64,000 bases of DNA from Capillidium heterosporum. Lineage: Eukaryota; Entomophthoromycota; Entomophthoromycetes; Entomophthorales; Capillidiaceae. The stretch spans positions 992,001 to 1,056,000 of the forward strand of contig WBMQ01000004.1 in NCBI GenBank assembly GCA_016630905.1. Reading direction: 5' to 3'. The notes below the pieces were generated by a model. It was not told the DNA's origin. It did no database searches and worked only from the letters and a program-made list of their open reading frames with translations. How positions within the stretch are numbered: position 1 is the stretch's first letter; every line of letters starts with the position of its first letter. Below are positions 1 through 11,727 of the stretch, in pieces. The position numbers and the translations under genes were made by a program.

Positions 1-697
1 TCATGATATTAGTAAAAAACGAAATCTAATTTTATTTTCTTTAGTCAATTCATGGGCCTTATCGACTATCTCGTTGTTCTCAAAAGATTTTAGGATGTTG
101 GCTTCGTACGGGTGCTCAGCTTCGGGAAATATGAGCAATCTTCCGATACGGTAGTCCCGTAATCTATTCTTGGGCAACATACCCGAGACTGCTCTCTTTA
201 TAATCTAAAAGATAAAAGTTAGCTTTGGAATAAAGTAAGTTTACCTCATCGGGGTTTCGTTCCATCATTCGGCTGTAAGGAATCTCTTTCAAACCACCGG
301 GGAACCCAGAGTGATGTCTATATACTTTCTGCTCGGCTTTCCTTCCAGTTACCTTGACGTGTTTTGCGTTGATAACGACGACATAGTCCCCACAATCAGC
401 TATACGTTGGTTTTAGGTTAGTCGATGAATAAAGCAAATTCTTTTGAAATAAAACTATGTTATTTGTACGTACCAGCTGGGTCGTAAATTGGCTTGTGTT
501 TTCCCATCAAAGTCGTGGCAATTGAAGTTGCCATCCGACCTAATACTCTATCTTTAGCGTCGACCAGATGCCAAACTCGAGCATAAGCTAGTGCGGTCTA
601 GCAAATTTTTTAGAAAAGTTAGTTTGGTTTCGTTGGGAAGTTGGTTTTGTTGAAAATGAAGGTTGAATACGGTTACCTTTCCTATTGCCTGAGACAT
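1..697 (-). CDS. MRPL13: Mitochondrial 50S-type ribosomal protein L13 (uL13m)
   Basis: Structural protein of the large subunit of the mitochondrial ribosome. Four exons splice in frame: 697..677, 597..474, 399..245 and 204..1 (stop TGA at 3..1), giving 167 aa. The protein carries the uL13 core: a [13 protein letters not shown] segment, [20 protein letters not shown], a [14 protein letters not shown] loop, and the GMLPKN motif. The length is near that of bacterial L13 (about 142 aa) plus a short C-terminal extension. Introns are 79, 74 and 40 nt, all ending TAG. The first exon encodes only seven residues (MSQAIGK); an upstream start is not excluded, but this ATG gives a clean frame. No strong mitochondrial presequence is visible, as in other fungal L13m proteins. 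The stop lies at the very edge of the window. Family assignment is firm; exon 1 is the least certain part. Confidence 0.93.
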
Positions 698-1774
698 CTC
701 TTGTTCTTGGTGGTAAAGTTGAAGTTGAAATTGAGTTGGTAAGGTTGAAAGTTGTAGCAAAATTCTTTTACTTTTCAATTCAGCTAATCAACTTCACTAG
801 AAACATTTTATACCCAGTGAAGTACACATTCTTTTATATTGATTGGTAGAATTAATGGAATCCCTTCGGGGGCAAATTCATGTAGCCAATATAGGTACAG
901 TATTCTGGTATTCTTTCAAAAGGATTAGATGCATTTAGAAGCAAAAAAATATACTTTCAAATAAGCACTTGATATAGCCTTTACAACCTATAGGTATGTA
1001 CAAACACTTGAGCGTAATATACTCACATATATATATATATATATATATAGTATGCTTTGAAAGAGACACCATAGTCTTAAAATTATATATGCATTATATT
1101 CTTAATGTAAAGTATTAGTTTATAGAAATTTATGAACACTAATATATTAAGAGAATTCAATCAAGCTTAAAAGTAGCATCTCAAAGGTATGAAAATTAGC
1201 ATTCGTACTATTGCACTCTATTAGGAATATTCCTTAGCTTCAATTAGCTTTTGCACTTTCTACCATTCGCTATAAAGTATCTATTTAGCTTTGAAAGCTT
1301 CCGAAATACAAACATTCAATTCATAGGAGCTTATTGTATACCAAAAAGTATATATAAAATGATAAGTTCTAATAAAGTGATATACTGCTTCATTGAGCTT
1401 TCCAATATAATCAATAGCTCAAGTTATCAAAATAAAAAAACACATCCTAAACATGTACTTCAATTTCAACCTAACAAAGCTAAAATCCAAATAAAAGACA
1501 ATAGTTTACCAATAAACCAAAGGTAAGAGGAACCGATTTTATTGATAGGTTACCAACCAAAATTTAATAGGAATACTAACAGATATTAAATAGGGGACAT
1601 ATGGTAAAGGTAGAGATAAGAATGAATTTAAGGTTGGGGCTAGAGCGTAACAGATAGGTAGGAGGGTAAATACCAGGTGGAATTTAGGGAAAGCAAGCTA
1701 AAAATTTAGGAGTTGAAGTTAGGGCGAGTTAGTTGGAGCCGAACAAGAGAGGGAGGGAAGGGAGAAATGGAGAT
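698..1774. other. Intergenic, AT-rich
   Basis: Spacer between the L13m start and the end of the FHA-RING gene, both on the minus strand. It holds a dinucleotide AT run and short chance reading frames without recognisable family features. I see no RNA gene. Confidence 0.6.
1027..1049. repeat. (AT)n microsatellite
   Basis: Uninterrupted AT dinucleotide run of about 11 units in an AT-rich spacer. Likely length-polymorphic; no function implied. Confidence 0.95.
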
Positions 1775-3756
1775 TTACCGGAAGGATTTGAGCACTTCAT
1801 TGAACAAACGGTTGATACCACCTTTCTTGCGAGTAGTTTGGGGAAACTGTTGATGGTTACCGTCAGCTGGATTGGGAACGTGACAGGCCGAGTGGCTGCG
1901 ACGGCGTTCCATGCCGAGGCCGGGAGTATTGGGGATGTTGGAGACGCTGGTGGATACGGAGGCGGGATGGGTTGGGGTATCCAAGTTGGGTAAGTTGGAC
2001 ATGGAACGGGAGGCGGTATGATGGAGGAAGGGGCCAGGTAGCAGGGATGGGGATTGACTTTCTTCGGAACTTCCTGGCTGGGAGTTGGATCTTGGAAATG
2101 GCGGAACTAGTAGCTGGGAGGATCGAGATGCTTCCTTGGTTTAAAAATGTTAATTATAATTGTACTTGCGAAGGATATGATAAAAGTAAAGGGATTGTAC
2201 TAAAATTTTTGAAAGGTACAAGTACAAACGCCAAGCTTCAAAAATAAAGGTAGGGAAAATTTTATAGCAAGGAGAAAAGGAAAATTTCAGAGGCTTACTT
2301 CACCACGGCTTCCACCGGGTTGCAAGTGGTCCAAATTTTGGGGAGAAGGGCTCTCACTTCGTACTTGCAAATGCTGATTGGTATCCATCGCCGAACGGGG
2401 TCGTGAGGTGACGGTGGATCCACCATCACCTAGTTGGTAATGGGCTGTGATGCCGTCGGCCGGGGAGCTATACCCTTATCGGTAAGTTAAGAGAGGGTGC
2501 CAAATCTTAGGTTACCTTCCACACTGATGGGGGATACTAGCTGACTACGTAGGTCGGGTGAGTGGGACGGGGAGGCTCGTAACGAATCCAATGCGGTTTC
2601 TGGTACTATATCTAGTTGATTCCGACTAAAGTTGGACAAAGGTATAGCACCCGACTCACTTGGTGCTTCTAACCGGGTGGCTGGGCTGTTGGCATGGCTG
2701 TCGTCCAAATTCAGGGCTTCTAAGTTGGATGCTATTTGGTCTAACCCCACGTCGTCGACGGCATTCGCATCCAAACTGGGATCAGCCGGGGTGGCTGCTA
2801 AGCGGCTTATCATATCGGCCTCTTCCACCTCATCGGTACATACTTCGGCATCCAGATTGGCATAGGTACGGCACAGCGGGCATACGAAGCTGGGTCCTTC
2901 TTGCAGTAGTCTATGTAGGCATTTGTAGTGGAAAGTGTGACTGCACGGTGCCACGAACAAGGCTTGAAAAGCGGCCAGTGGACACAGGCAGATACAACAT
3001 TCCTCCAACTCGCCTGAAGCACTGACCAGCTTGGAGCCCGATGCCAAGTTCTTCTTAAGAGTCTCCAGGTTCTGCAACGCTTTGAGCCTATATTTTATTG
3101 GTTACTATAGAAGTTGAAGTTTTTGGAGTACCTGAATGGGTTCTGTTGCTCGCGTTGCCAGGAACGGTTTATTTCCAAGCGAATTTTAACACATCGGAAT
3201 ACATCTGAAAAAAGTTAGACAAGCTGTAGGATATATAACTTTGTACCTTGTATTCCGCCTTGATAGTCGACCCCCAGTTGAAGGATATCGCCATCCTTCA
3301 ATTGATAAGGTACCGACTCTTGATTGGGGGCCGATAGCCGCTGTTGATTCAAAAATGTCCCGGAAGAAGACTTGGTGTCCTTCAAGAAAAACTAACCAAT
3401 TTCAACTGTAAGAAAAGCGTGCTTCAATTTCAAAAACAAATTATGAAGCTTTGAAATACCTGTCCGTTCTCAGCCCAAATTTCAGCATGAGCTCTTGAGA
3501 CAACTTTGGAGCGGAACGTTATTCGGTTACGGGTTTGCGGAACTTTGTCGGTATGTCTGCCCACCTTAAGTATCTCGTTATTTCCAATTTCCCGGTCAAT
3601 GACATCGAAATGTAAAGAGCGGTGGAAGCCAGGTGCTACGTGGGGTACCAAACGGATTTGTTGGACCTGATCAGTTGAGGCTTCACTAACTGGCTCAGTT
3701 GCTGGACTTGAAGTTAGGTTTGGGATGGCTGAAGAGTTCTGTTGATTGTTTGCCAT
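1775..3756 (-). CDS. FHA-RING E3 ubiquitin ligase, Dma1/CHFR-like
   Basis: Proteins with an FHA domain followed by a RING finger (Dma1 in fission yeast, Dma1/2 in budding yeast, CHFR/RNF8 in animals) are ubiquitin ligases of mitotic and cytokinesis checkpoints that dock on phosphothreonine. Exons 3756..3460, 3391..3247, 3204..3132 and 3087..2516 join in frame. The FHA domain is at about residues 40-160, with a KVGRHTD turn and SRAHAEI, the conserved phosphothreonine-binding face. The RING follows, with CCICLCPL, CSHTFH and CPLCR. Downstream, 2444..2299 and about 2113..1775 continue a Ser/Thr/Pro-rich tail to a stop at 1775. Acceptors for these last two exons are my best phase-consistent choice (the last could begin near 2122 with an AAG acceptor). 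The tail makes the protein longer than fission yeast Dma1. Transcribed divergently from the G3BP-like gene. FHA and RING are firm; the C-terminal exon structure is provisional. Confidence 0.85.
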
Positions 3757-5039
3757 ATTTCCTTTTAACTACGTTGTGCGTTAAGTCTTTATTAGTCTAA
3801 AAAGCAAGTTAACAAGGTGGACTGGGTGGCTTTAACGCTAGTCAAAGGGTGAAAATGGACGTAATATTACTTACTTGAATGTAGATTGAAATAAAATGGT
3901 TAGGTCCAAATCTATGCTTCTCTTTGCTTTGAAGCTATGTCGAGTAGGGTGTAGGGAGTAACCAAATAAATAGAGGTGTTGAGCTGGGTGAGATTTTGCT
4001 AAGTTGCAAAATAAAATCAACTTGCTATTTCTGCTTCTAATTATTTTTGAAGCTCACAATTTGACCCCACTCGATTTTGAAGGTTGAGTTTCCAATACGT
4101 AAAGCTTAAACTTTTCATGCCACTCATTGGTAGCAAATGGCGAAATGGAGCTATTTAAAACAAAGTTCCTTGAAAATGTTCTAATCAGGGACTAGTTATG
4201 CCGAATTTTAATTTAAGCGTCTAAGAACTTTTAACTTGAAAGGATTTGGTTCTGGGACCGTAGTTTTTCCAACCTCCATAGTGAAAAGCTGGGATCTAGA
4301 AGGATATGGAGTAGGAGCTGCCTCTACCTTGCTCTAATTTTATCTATTTCAAGCTATTTGCCAAGGTTTGTAAGCACCTGAGGAAGTATATTGCCTATTT
4401 ATAAGCTCCTACACTAAATTTGTAAAACGCAACACTTGATCACTCAAATGACTTGGTTTCCATTTTCTTTGAAGCTTTGATAAAACATCACTTTTATAGC
4501 CAACTGATACTGTTCTATCAGGATCTAAAATATGTTTGGGAGCTAGGTACCAAGATAAAAAAGGATTTCGAAGCAGATATCTTTGCTGGCCCTCAGGCAT
4601 ATTTAGCTACCTAAAGCTGTAATAGAAAGGGACTTGGCGATCGGTATGATAGCAAATTGTCTAAATCTAAAAGATGTGAAGCTCAGCTTTGCTTTATAGC
4701 TATCAAAACCAAGAAGACTGGCAGCTCAATGCATAATTTCTCCGTTATATGAAGACCATTTTAACTTCATATATGGCGTACCCCAATTAAAGTATGCCAA
4801 GTATAGTATACAAATGGGGGGTATCCACCATTACCAAACACGCGAACTTTAACGTTATTCTCAAAGTTATCACCAAATCTAATCAAGCAGAAGTCAGAAT
4901 TAGCACTGGTTGATAGGAAGGTAGAATCTAAACCAATAGAAACAACTGAGGTATCCCTAAAGCTTACCAAAAGACAAAATTTTTGGTTGCCTAGGTTAAG
5001 TTCACAACTGCACAACCTTTCTTGCAAAAAGTAACCAAT
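3757..5039. other. Divergent intergenic region
   Basis: About 1.3 kb between two divergently transcribed genes (FHA-RING and G3BP-like), so it should hold both promoters. A 63-codon frame at 4409..4600 (-) begins with ATG, but I recognise nothing in it. No other structure seen. Confidence 0.5.
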
Positions 5040-6452
5040 ATGTCGATCCCAAACAACCCCCAAACTCAAACCAACCCAGTCGTAGGTGAGTCCGCTGTGC
5101 CCGCCAACAAGGTAGTCGTACCTGCCGGTACTGATATCGATGCTACTCCTTTGAGCCGCAACTCAGTCCTATTAACTACCCACTACGAAGTTGGTTTCCT
5201 GTTCGTCAAGCAGTACTACACCGTATTGAACAAGAACCCTGAAGCTCTACACCGCTTCTACTCGGGAAATTCCTGCCTCGTCCATGGTAAAGAAGGAGAG
5301 TCCGTCCAGGTTTGCTACGGCCAAAAGGTAACTTGCTAACTCAGTAAATAGAAACTAAATTATAATTAGGAAATCCAAACTCGTATCAACCAATTCAAAT
5401 ATGCTAACGCCTCCGTCCTAGTCAGCAACGTTGATGTTCAGCCTTCTGTTGGCAACAGCATTCTCCTTCAGGTCCTTGGTGAGGTAAAGAATGACTCTGG
5501 TCCCATCCAGCGCTTCGTGCAAACCTTTGTCCTCATTGAGCAACCCAACGGCTTCTCAGTAGCCAACGATATGCTGCGTTACCTCAAAGAGTACCCCAAC
5601 AAAGCTGTAGCTACCCCTATTGCTAACCTTGAACCTGAACACGTCACCAAGCAGGAACCCGTCAAGGCTGCCGAACCTGCTGCTAAACCTGTTGAAGAGA
5701 TCCCTGTACCTGAAGTTAAGCCAGCCGCTGCCGTAGCTGCCGAGCAGCCTGCCAAGGTAGAAGCCACTTCCACCGAAGCTGAACCAGTAAGCTCTGCTAC
5801 CGAGGCCAAGTCAGCTACAGGCGAGCCTGCTAAATCGGGTCCACCCCAGGCTAAATCATGGGCCAACATGGTAGCCCTCAACTCCGAAAAGGCGGCGGCC
5901 GCCAAGGGCACTGTAGTTCCCGGCCAACCCAAACCTGAAGCTACTACCACCCCTAAAGTTGCTACCGATGCTAACGCCGTCAAGGATGAGTTTGCCAACC
6001 AGGTTACCTTCAAGAACATCGGCAACCTAACGAAACCCCAGATCCACGATATTTTTTCCCCCTACGGTTTAATCCGCAAGGTTGATATCATATCCGGACG
6101 TGTTGTTGTTGATTACGACGAAGCTGCCTCGGCTGCCAAGGCCGTCGAGAAGAGTAAGTTCAACTACAACAACTCGGAGTTCACCGTCACTTATAACCGA
6201 CCCAGCCCTAGCTCACGAGGCCACAGCTACTCCCAGTCCCACACCGGTGTAATTGACAATAGACGTCCCAATTCGGGTAACTTCTCCAACACCGGTCCAA
6301 GCCGTAGGCCTAACAATGGAAACGCTTCTCCCGACCGCTCTAACTTTGATAAACCTAGTAGCTCGAGTGGAAGTCGTAGGCAAGGCGGTAACCAAGCCAG
6401 CAACCGGGGAAACCCAAGGTCCGGTAGGCCGGTAACCGATGGTGCTCGTTAA
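5040..6452 (+). CDS. G3BP/Nxt3-like NTF2-RRM RNA-binding protein
   Basis: G3BP-family proteins (Nxt3 in fission yeast, Bre5 in budding yeast) bind RNA, nucleate stress granules and act as cofactors of the Ubp3/USP10 deubiquitinase in the cytoplasm. Two exons, 5040..5327 and 5370..6452, give 456 aa. An NTF2-like domain fills about residues 40-170 ([43 protein letters not shown]). A long Pro/Glu/Ala/Lys low-complexity linker follows. An RRM is at about 320-390 ([35 protein letters not shown]). The tail is Gly/Arg/Ser/Asn-rich, resembling the RGG end of G3BP. The start is the ATG at 5040; a longer frame from 5022 relies on TTG. Third positions are rich in C, suggesting strong expression. Confidence 0.93.
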
Positions 6453-7733
6453 TATTGGATATGGATCTGGTGGCGTGGTTGAGAGTTGGAAGTCGGTTGG
6501 AAGAACTTCCGTCAGTAGGTAGTTAGACCGGTTGATTAAAATTATTGTAGCGCCACTTTTTATTTTAATTAGTTTTTATTTTCTAGGTGTTACAGCATGC
6601 CCTTTATTATCATATGCGACAAATGGTTGGATCTTTGTCTATTTTATTTTCAAGATAGAGTTCATATCTTTAGCTGTGGCTTTTACAGGATCTTGTACTT
6701 CTATCCAACACAATCCCATCAGCTCTATCAACAATTCAGCTCAAATTACTATAGGAAATTGAACTTTGAAAGTTGCCTTCAGTTTCAACATCTATAAAGT
6801 TTATCAAGAGCTTGTCTTAACAACGATATATAGTTTGAATAGGCTAAATATAAAGGTCCTATTTTCTAGCTACAATTGGAGTCAAATAAAGTCGGCTGTT
6901 TATCAATACAAGATGGTATCTAAAGTTTAGAAGCTATAGTATATCTTAATTTTACGCCGTATATTAACAGTTGCTATGTATATGTATAGTACTTGGAAAT
7001 TTGATAAGTTATAAACAGTAAAGCCCATAATCCTTTCCAATCGATTCTTAAAGCCTTTGAGTACCTTGCATAAGTTACTAATGATAGGTAGCATCTACTC
7101 AAAATCCAAGAAGGCATTATATCAATTTTTTTGTATAATATATATCATGATTTATTTTGAAAAGTAACATACTCTATTGACGAAAACACAGATTTGTATC
7201 TCTAATTTTAACCTTTATGCTGTTGTAAAATTGAAGCTAAAAGCTGCAAGATAACTTGTGTTTCAAAGTGCTTCGGGTAATTATATTAACACTGCCTTCA
7301 ATCTAACTTTGCTAAATATGTTTAAACGAAAAAATCTAATCTTATATCGAAATCTTATATACCAGTTCTTTACTAAAGTAGTGCTATTAAAATTTTCAGT
7401 GTAGCTACGTATATGCATGCTTTTGTAAACTAACGCTATACATAGATTTATATTTAAATATATCCATGTATGACTGCGCTGCCTTCATTATACTATTATC
7501 AGCCTCCATTCAGTACTCAGACTAAATAAATTCTAGATCTGTAAAGGAACTCGGAAAATTTATTCCCATTATGCTCAAGAACTAACCTACCATCGTTGAG
7601 TATCTGTCCACCTTTTAGGATGCAGGTTCAAAGTTATGCCACTCCGAGCTTGATTAAAAATCCAATCCCAAATCCCAACCCTTCCTTCAATATAAAGCTT
7701 ACACCACTAATCGAACATAGAACTAACATCAAG
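6453..7733. other. Intergenic, AT-rich
   Basis: About 1.3 kb between two plus-strand genes. Short frames at 6532..6797 lack similarity to anything I know. No repeat or RNA gene seen. Confidence 0.5.
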
Positions 7734-8473
7734 ATGAATGCTCAAGACTTAAACAACATCAAGACCCACATAAACAAGACGTACACCGTAGAAATAGAAG
7801 CCCTGGCCCGACACCTAGGTGAGTCCATTATCCCAACCAAAATACAGGTAGAGTCATGTGTCCCCAATGGCATGAATATATCCTACGTAGAAACATCTAC
7901 CGAACCCATCAACTCACGCAAGGAAGGTGGCTTAACTAAGGTAAATCAAAGCAAAAACAAAAATAAGGTCCACAAGAAGGAGCTGTTCATCAAGTTCGAG
8001 AGAGACTCAGCTTCAATAAAAGAGTTCTACGAGCAGTTTGCCATCCTAGCCAAGAAAGCCAAGGAAGCTCTCAAGGTAACTTTTCCTCTATAAAACTTAA
8101 ATTTAACCTTTGCTTTAAGATCGAAGATGCCAATAGTTTAAATTTAATTGATGACTTTCAACTTCCCTCCATCCCCCTTATGATGTTAGTAACGGTTGGT
8201 ATGGGTATTCTCTTCATGATGACCTTTAGGATCAACTTGAACCCTTTACTAAGTGAAATGCGAGATAACTTGGGTGACGAACTCATGTTCCGTATTTTGA
8301 AGTACATCTACATCTTCAACACCTTTATCGCTGGTATCTCTTTAATCGTGGCAAAGATAAGAGGAAACTACACGTTGCTCTGTACCTGCAAGTGGATGAT
8401 CTCGTCATTCTTCTTTGGAATGCTCTCCTTGGCAGTCATGGTTCCTTCACGTAGGTTGAACTTTTTGAAATAA
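7734..8473 (+). CDS. Small integral membrane protein with DUF2470-like N-terminus
   Basis: Two exons, 7734..8075 and 8120..8473 (44-nt intron), give 231 aa. The N-terminal ~45 residues (IKTHINKTYTVEIEALARHL) resemble the start of DUF2470, a small domain seen in haem-related proteins and in uncharacterised fungal membrane proteins; this match is by eye only. A Lys-rich stretch follows, then a predicted helix. Three hydrophobic segments lie in exon 2: around LMMLVTVGMGILFMMTF, YIYIFNTFIAGISLIV and MISSFFFGMLSLAVMV. No signal peptide is apparent. I chose the ATG at 7734 because the domain starts just after it; an in-frame ATG at 7620 would add 38 residues. The fold and topology are visible; the biochemical role is unknown. 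Convergent with LCB2. Confidence 0.75.
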
Positions 8474-9401
8474 ATTTTAGGTTTGTTTTGAATTGCTGGA
8501 ACTTTGATACTAAATGTTGGATGAGTTTATCTTTGTAGTAGGGTTGCTGTATTGTTTAAATTAATATAGCTTTTATTATTATATCCTATCGAATGCATTT
8601 TGAAGCATCACTTTACTTGTTATATGCATGGTATGTACCATTATTTTTAAATTGTAGCTTGATAATTATTTGTATCTCTTATAACTGTATTGTTTTGGCT
8701 TAAATAAAGATAGCTTCCTTTTTACTATATAGGCAGTTTTTATTACATAGTAATGGTGGAAGTAAGCTCCCTAAAAATATAGATGGAGTAATGGCTTATT
8801 ATAAAATTCAAGATATAAAAAACACAACTAGAACTACTAAAGTATAGGATAGTACAATAATAAAAATATACAAGTAATTTCAATTTTAACTATTCAACAT
8901 TAATTAACTTTTATTATAATTTATACAAATATCTTAAAAGCAAAGTTTTGTTTATTGTACATCATAGTTTAAACATTTAAAGAGTAAATACCTTTAATTT
9001 TTTTACAAGGTATGGCTCTATAAACAACAGCAAGTTAAATATCCGAGTATGGTGTTGTAAGTTAGGATATCTAGTTATTGAAAGTAGCTTATGAAAAACT
9101 AAAACAAATCAATAAGGAATGCTATTAAAGTCATAAATGGAACTTTCAATAGCTACATACTTTTTTTAGTATGAAATGTAAAAGCCTATCTACCTAAATT
9201 ATACAGAATTAAAGATGCTATAACTAAATTAATAGATTATATCTCCAATTCCACCAAATGAAATAAAAATCGACAAACTATTTACTATTAAGGTAATTAA
9301 AGTGTGTGGGTGTAGAGGTTATAGTATTAAATAGACGGGTCCCAACCTAAGACGAAGCCCGATAATTTACAGATCCATCAATTGGGCCAAACTAAAAAAG
9401 T
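8474..9401. other. Intergenic between convergent genes
   Basis: AT-rich 0.9-kb spacer between the stop codons of two convergent genes. It should contain both 3' ends. I see no gene, repeat or structured RNA. Confidence 0.6.
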
Positions 9402-11212
9402 TTAGGTGATGTTCTTAAGGAGTAAACGGTCGCCAATCTTGGAGATGACTTCGATAGCGTGATCCAAATCTTCGATCGTATGAGAGGCCGACAGGCAGAA
9501 GCGTACCCTATCGGTAAGCAAAGGAGTGGCCGGGTACCCAACTACTACAACAGCCAAGTTGGCGGCTAAACACTCTCTAGAGAAGGCCGAAACCTTGGCC
9601 GAGTAGAAGATCATCAAAGGGATAACTGGCGAGTCGCCATTGCCAATTAAGGTGAAACCTAGATCCTTGAGCTTCTGATAGAAATAGTTGGAGTTGAAGG
9701 CTAATTGTCTTAAACGCTGCTGCCCATCAAAATCTACTAATGTGTCGCCCGATTCACCCAATATGACGGTCATCGACGAGACGATCTGCTGTAAGACGGG
9801 TACCGACATCGATTCGCCGTAAATTGAGGAGTGGTTGTTGACACGCAGACGGTTGATAAGTTCCTCAGAGCCAGCTATGTATCCTCCAGCAGCACCAAAC
9901 GATTTGGTGAAGGTACCCATCATGATGTCGATCTCTTCGGGGTCAACACCAAGCAAATCACATACACCTCTGCCACGAGGTCCTAAAGCACCAATGGAGT
10001 GGGCTTCGTCCAGGTAGATGGAGAACTTGTAGCGACGTTTCAAGGCAATGATCTCGGGTAGGTTGGGGATGGTGCCTTCCATGGAGTAGAGACCTTCGAT
10101 GATGAGTAGGATCTTGCGCCAAGGTTTGTGGGTGCGTGGCTGGCCGTTGGAGATGGACTGGCGTAATACTCGTTCCAGATGCTTGACATCTACCTTCAAG
10201 TTAGAAAAATAATAAAATTAAAAGATATACCATTGTGCCTGATGGTACGGATAGTGGCTCCCGAAACTCGAGCACCAAATACGATTGAGGTATGGTTCAA
10301 CTCATCAGAGATAACTAGGCAGCCCTTGGAGACTAAGGCGGGGATGGTAGATGCGTTGGTAGTGAATCCTTGACTCATTACGATGGCGGCTGGCTTGCCC
10401 ACGAACCTAGCTACCATATCTTCGGCTTTCTCCAGCAGGGTGTGGTACCCAGCTTCGTTGGGGAACGAGTTTACGGTTAGACCTTGCTCCTTGATGGATT
10501 TGATTACGTAATCGGTGCAATATCCCGAAGACTCCGAGAACCCTAGATAGTTATAGGAGGCCAAGTTCAGACATTCGATACTCTTGCCGGTGTATCTAGG
10601 TTGTATTAGTTCAGCTGTAAAAAATTATCCAGTACCTGTAGTTCATGTTGTAGTCGTCAGTCTCCCTCTCCAACACTTTTATGGTTCTACCCGGTACACC
10701 GGTAATAGGTCTGGATAAGGCATCCCTTAGACGAATGTACACGTAACGATGGAAAATACGCTCGAAACCTTCGACCATTGGAGCATAGCCCTAGTAGAAA
10801 TTAGCACAATAAAGATAAGAGCATTTACATTGTAGTGGGAGTAGGCACGATAGGCTTTAGGGTTCAACAACTTACCACACAGATCACGTATCTGGCCAAA
10901 GATAAAAAGGATGGCGTAACTCAAGGTGGCGGTCACGTAGATGAAAAAGGGAATCTGGCTGGCATCGAACTGGTCCCCTTTAGCTTTAGATAGGTCGAGC
11001 TTCTTGTGGTGCTTAATTTTGGTAGGTTGGGGTACTACCTTGGGTTGCAGCATAACGGTAGGTTGTGGTGGGGTATCTGATGCGGCATTGACTTGCTTAC
11101 GGTCGATTACCGAAGCCAGTAATGAGTTTGCGGTATCGTTCAAATACCTCCAGCTGGCGAACTTGACCTTCTCCTCGCTAGGCTTAGTTGTACTTCTCTT
11201 ACCGACACCCAT
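9402..11212 (-). CDS. LCB2: Serine palmitoyltransferase subunit 2 (LCB2)
   Basis: PLP-dependent catalytic subunit of serine palmitoyltransferase, which condenses serine with palmitoyl-CoA to 3-ketodihydrosphingosine, the first step of sphingolipid synthesis, in the ER membrane with LCB1. Four exons, 11212..10829, 10790..10636, 10595..10231 and 10189..9402, splice in frame to 563 aa (yeast Lcb2 is 561 aa). One membrane segment is near residues 80-100 (FIYVTATLSYAILFIFGQ). The catalytic domain shows LASYNYLGFSE, an S-x-GFTTNASTI stretch, DELNHTSI, YLDEAHSIGALGPRGRG with the PLP-contacting Asp and His, and GTFTKSFGAAGGY with the Schiff-base lysine. Introns are 38, 40 and 41 nt, all ending TAG. 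All key residues are present, so it should be active. Confidence 0.97.
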
Positions 11213-11289
11213 TATGAAGTAATATCTACAAACGTCTATTGAAATAAAACTGGAGGGCTTGTTTCTCCTGCTAACTAAGTAACAAAATT

Positions 11290-11727
11290 TCAAAAAACTG
11301 ACTTGAGGTTAAGAGCGTTTATAAGTTGGACAATTTCCTCAAGCTTTGCAAGCTCAACATAACTTATTGAACTTTGTCCCCAGTTATTCCAATTTGGACT
11401 TGCAATTATCTGTTCCGAGACTTGTACGTAATTGTTTATAGTAATGCTTATCAAAGTATGCGTTGATATGGTCCGATGATTAATAATGGATTCTGTCGAA
11501 TGACAGCAGTGGAAATTGGAGGCCATTAGTAACCTTTACTAAATTGCACTGACCCTTCCAACCTGCAGTTGAAGCGTCTTGGAAATTACTTTATTTGCAG
11601 TACCAAGGAAATGTGTCTTGGTAAGCTTGAGCCAATCCCCTTCCAAGCCTTTGATTGTAACTTTAGTTCTAATCGAGTTAGCTGCCTCGCTTCTGAATTT
11701 TGTTTTGGTATCATTTAAGCGTGGCAT
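11290..11727 (-). CDS. Possible small spliced gene, unknown
   Basis: Two ATG-started frames lie just upstream of LCB2 on the same strand: 11727..11539 (starting MPRLNDTKTKFRSEAANS) and 11526..11290. They share one reading frame, separated only by two stops and a tract holding a TACTAAT-like branch sequence, which suggests one gene of about 120-130 aa with a small intron. I could not find a donor-acceptor pair that joins them in frame, so the model is unresolved. The first part is basic and contains VTIKGLEGDWLKLTKTHF; the second ends in an amphipathic helix (AKLEEIVQLINALNL). Only 77 nt separate its stop from the LCB2 start. I do not recognise a family; it may be spurious or decayed. Confidence 0.28.

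Noticed and set aside
1251-1526. 91-codon plus-strand frame in the first intergenic region
   Set aside because: No ATG-initiated domain or recognisable motif, and very AT-rich composition typical of chance frames.
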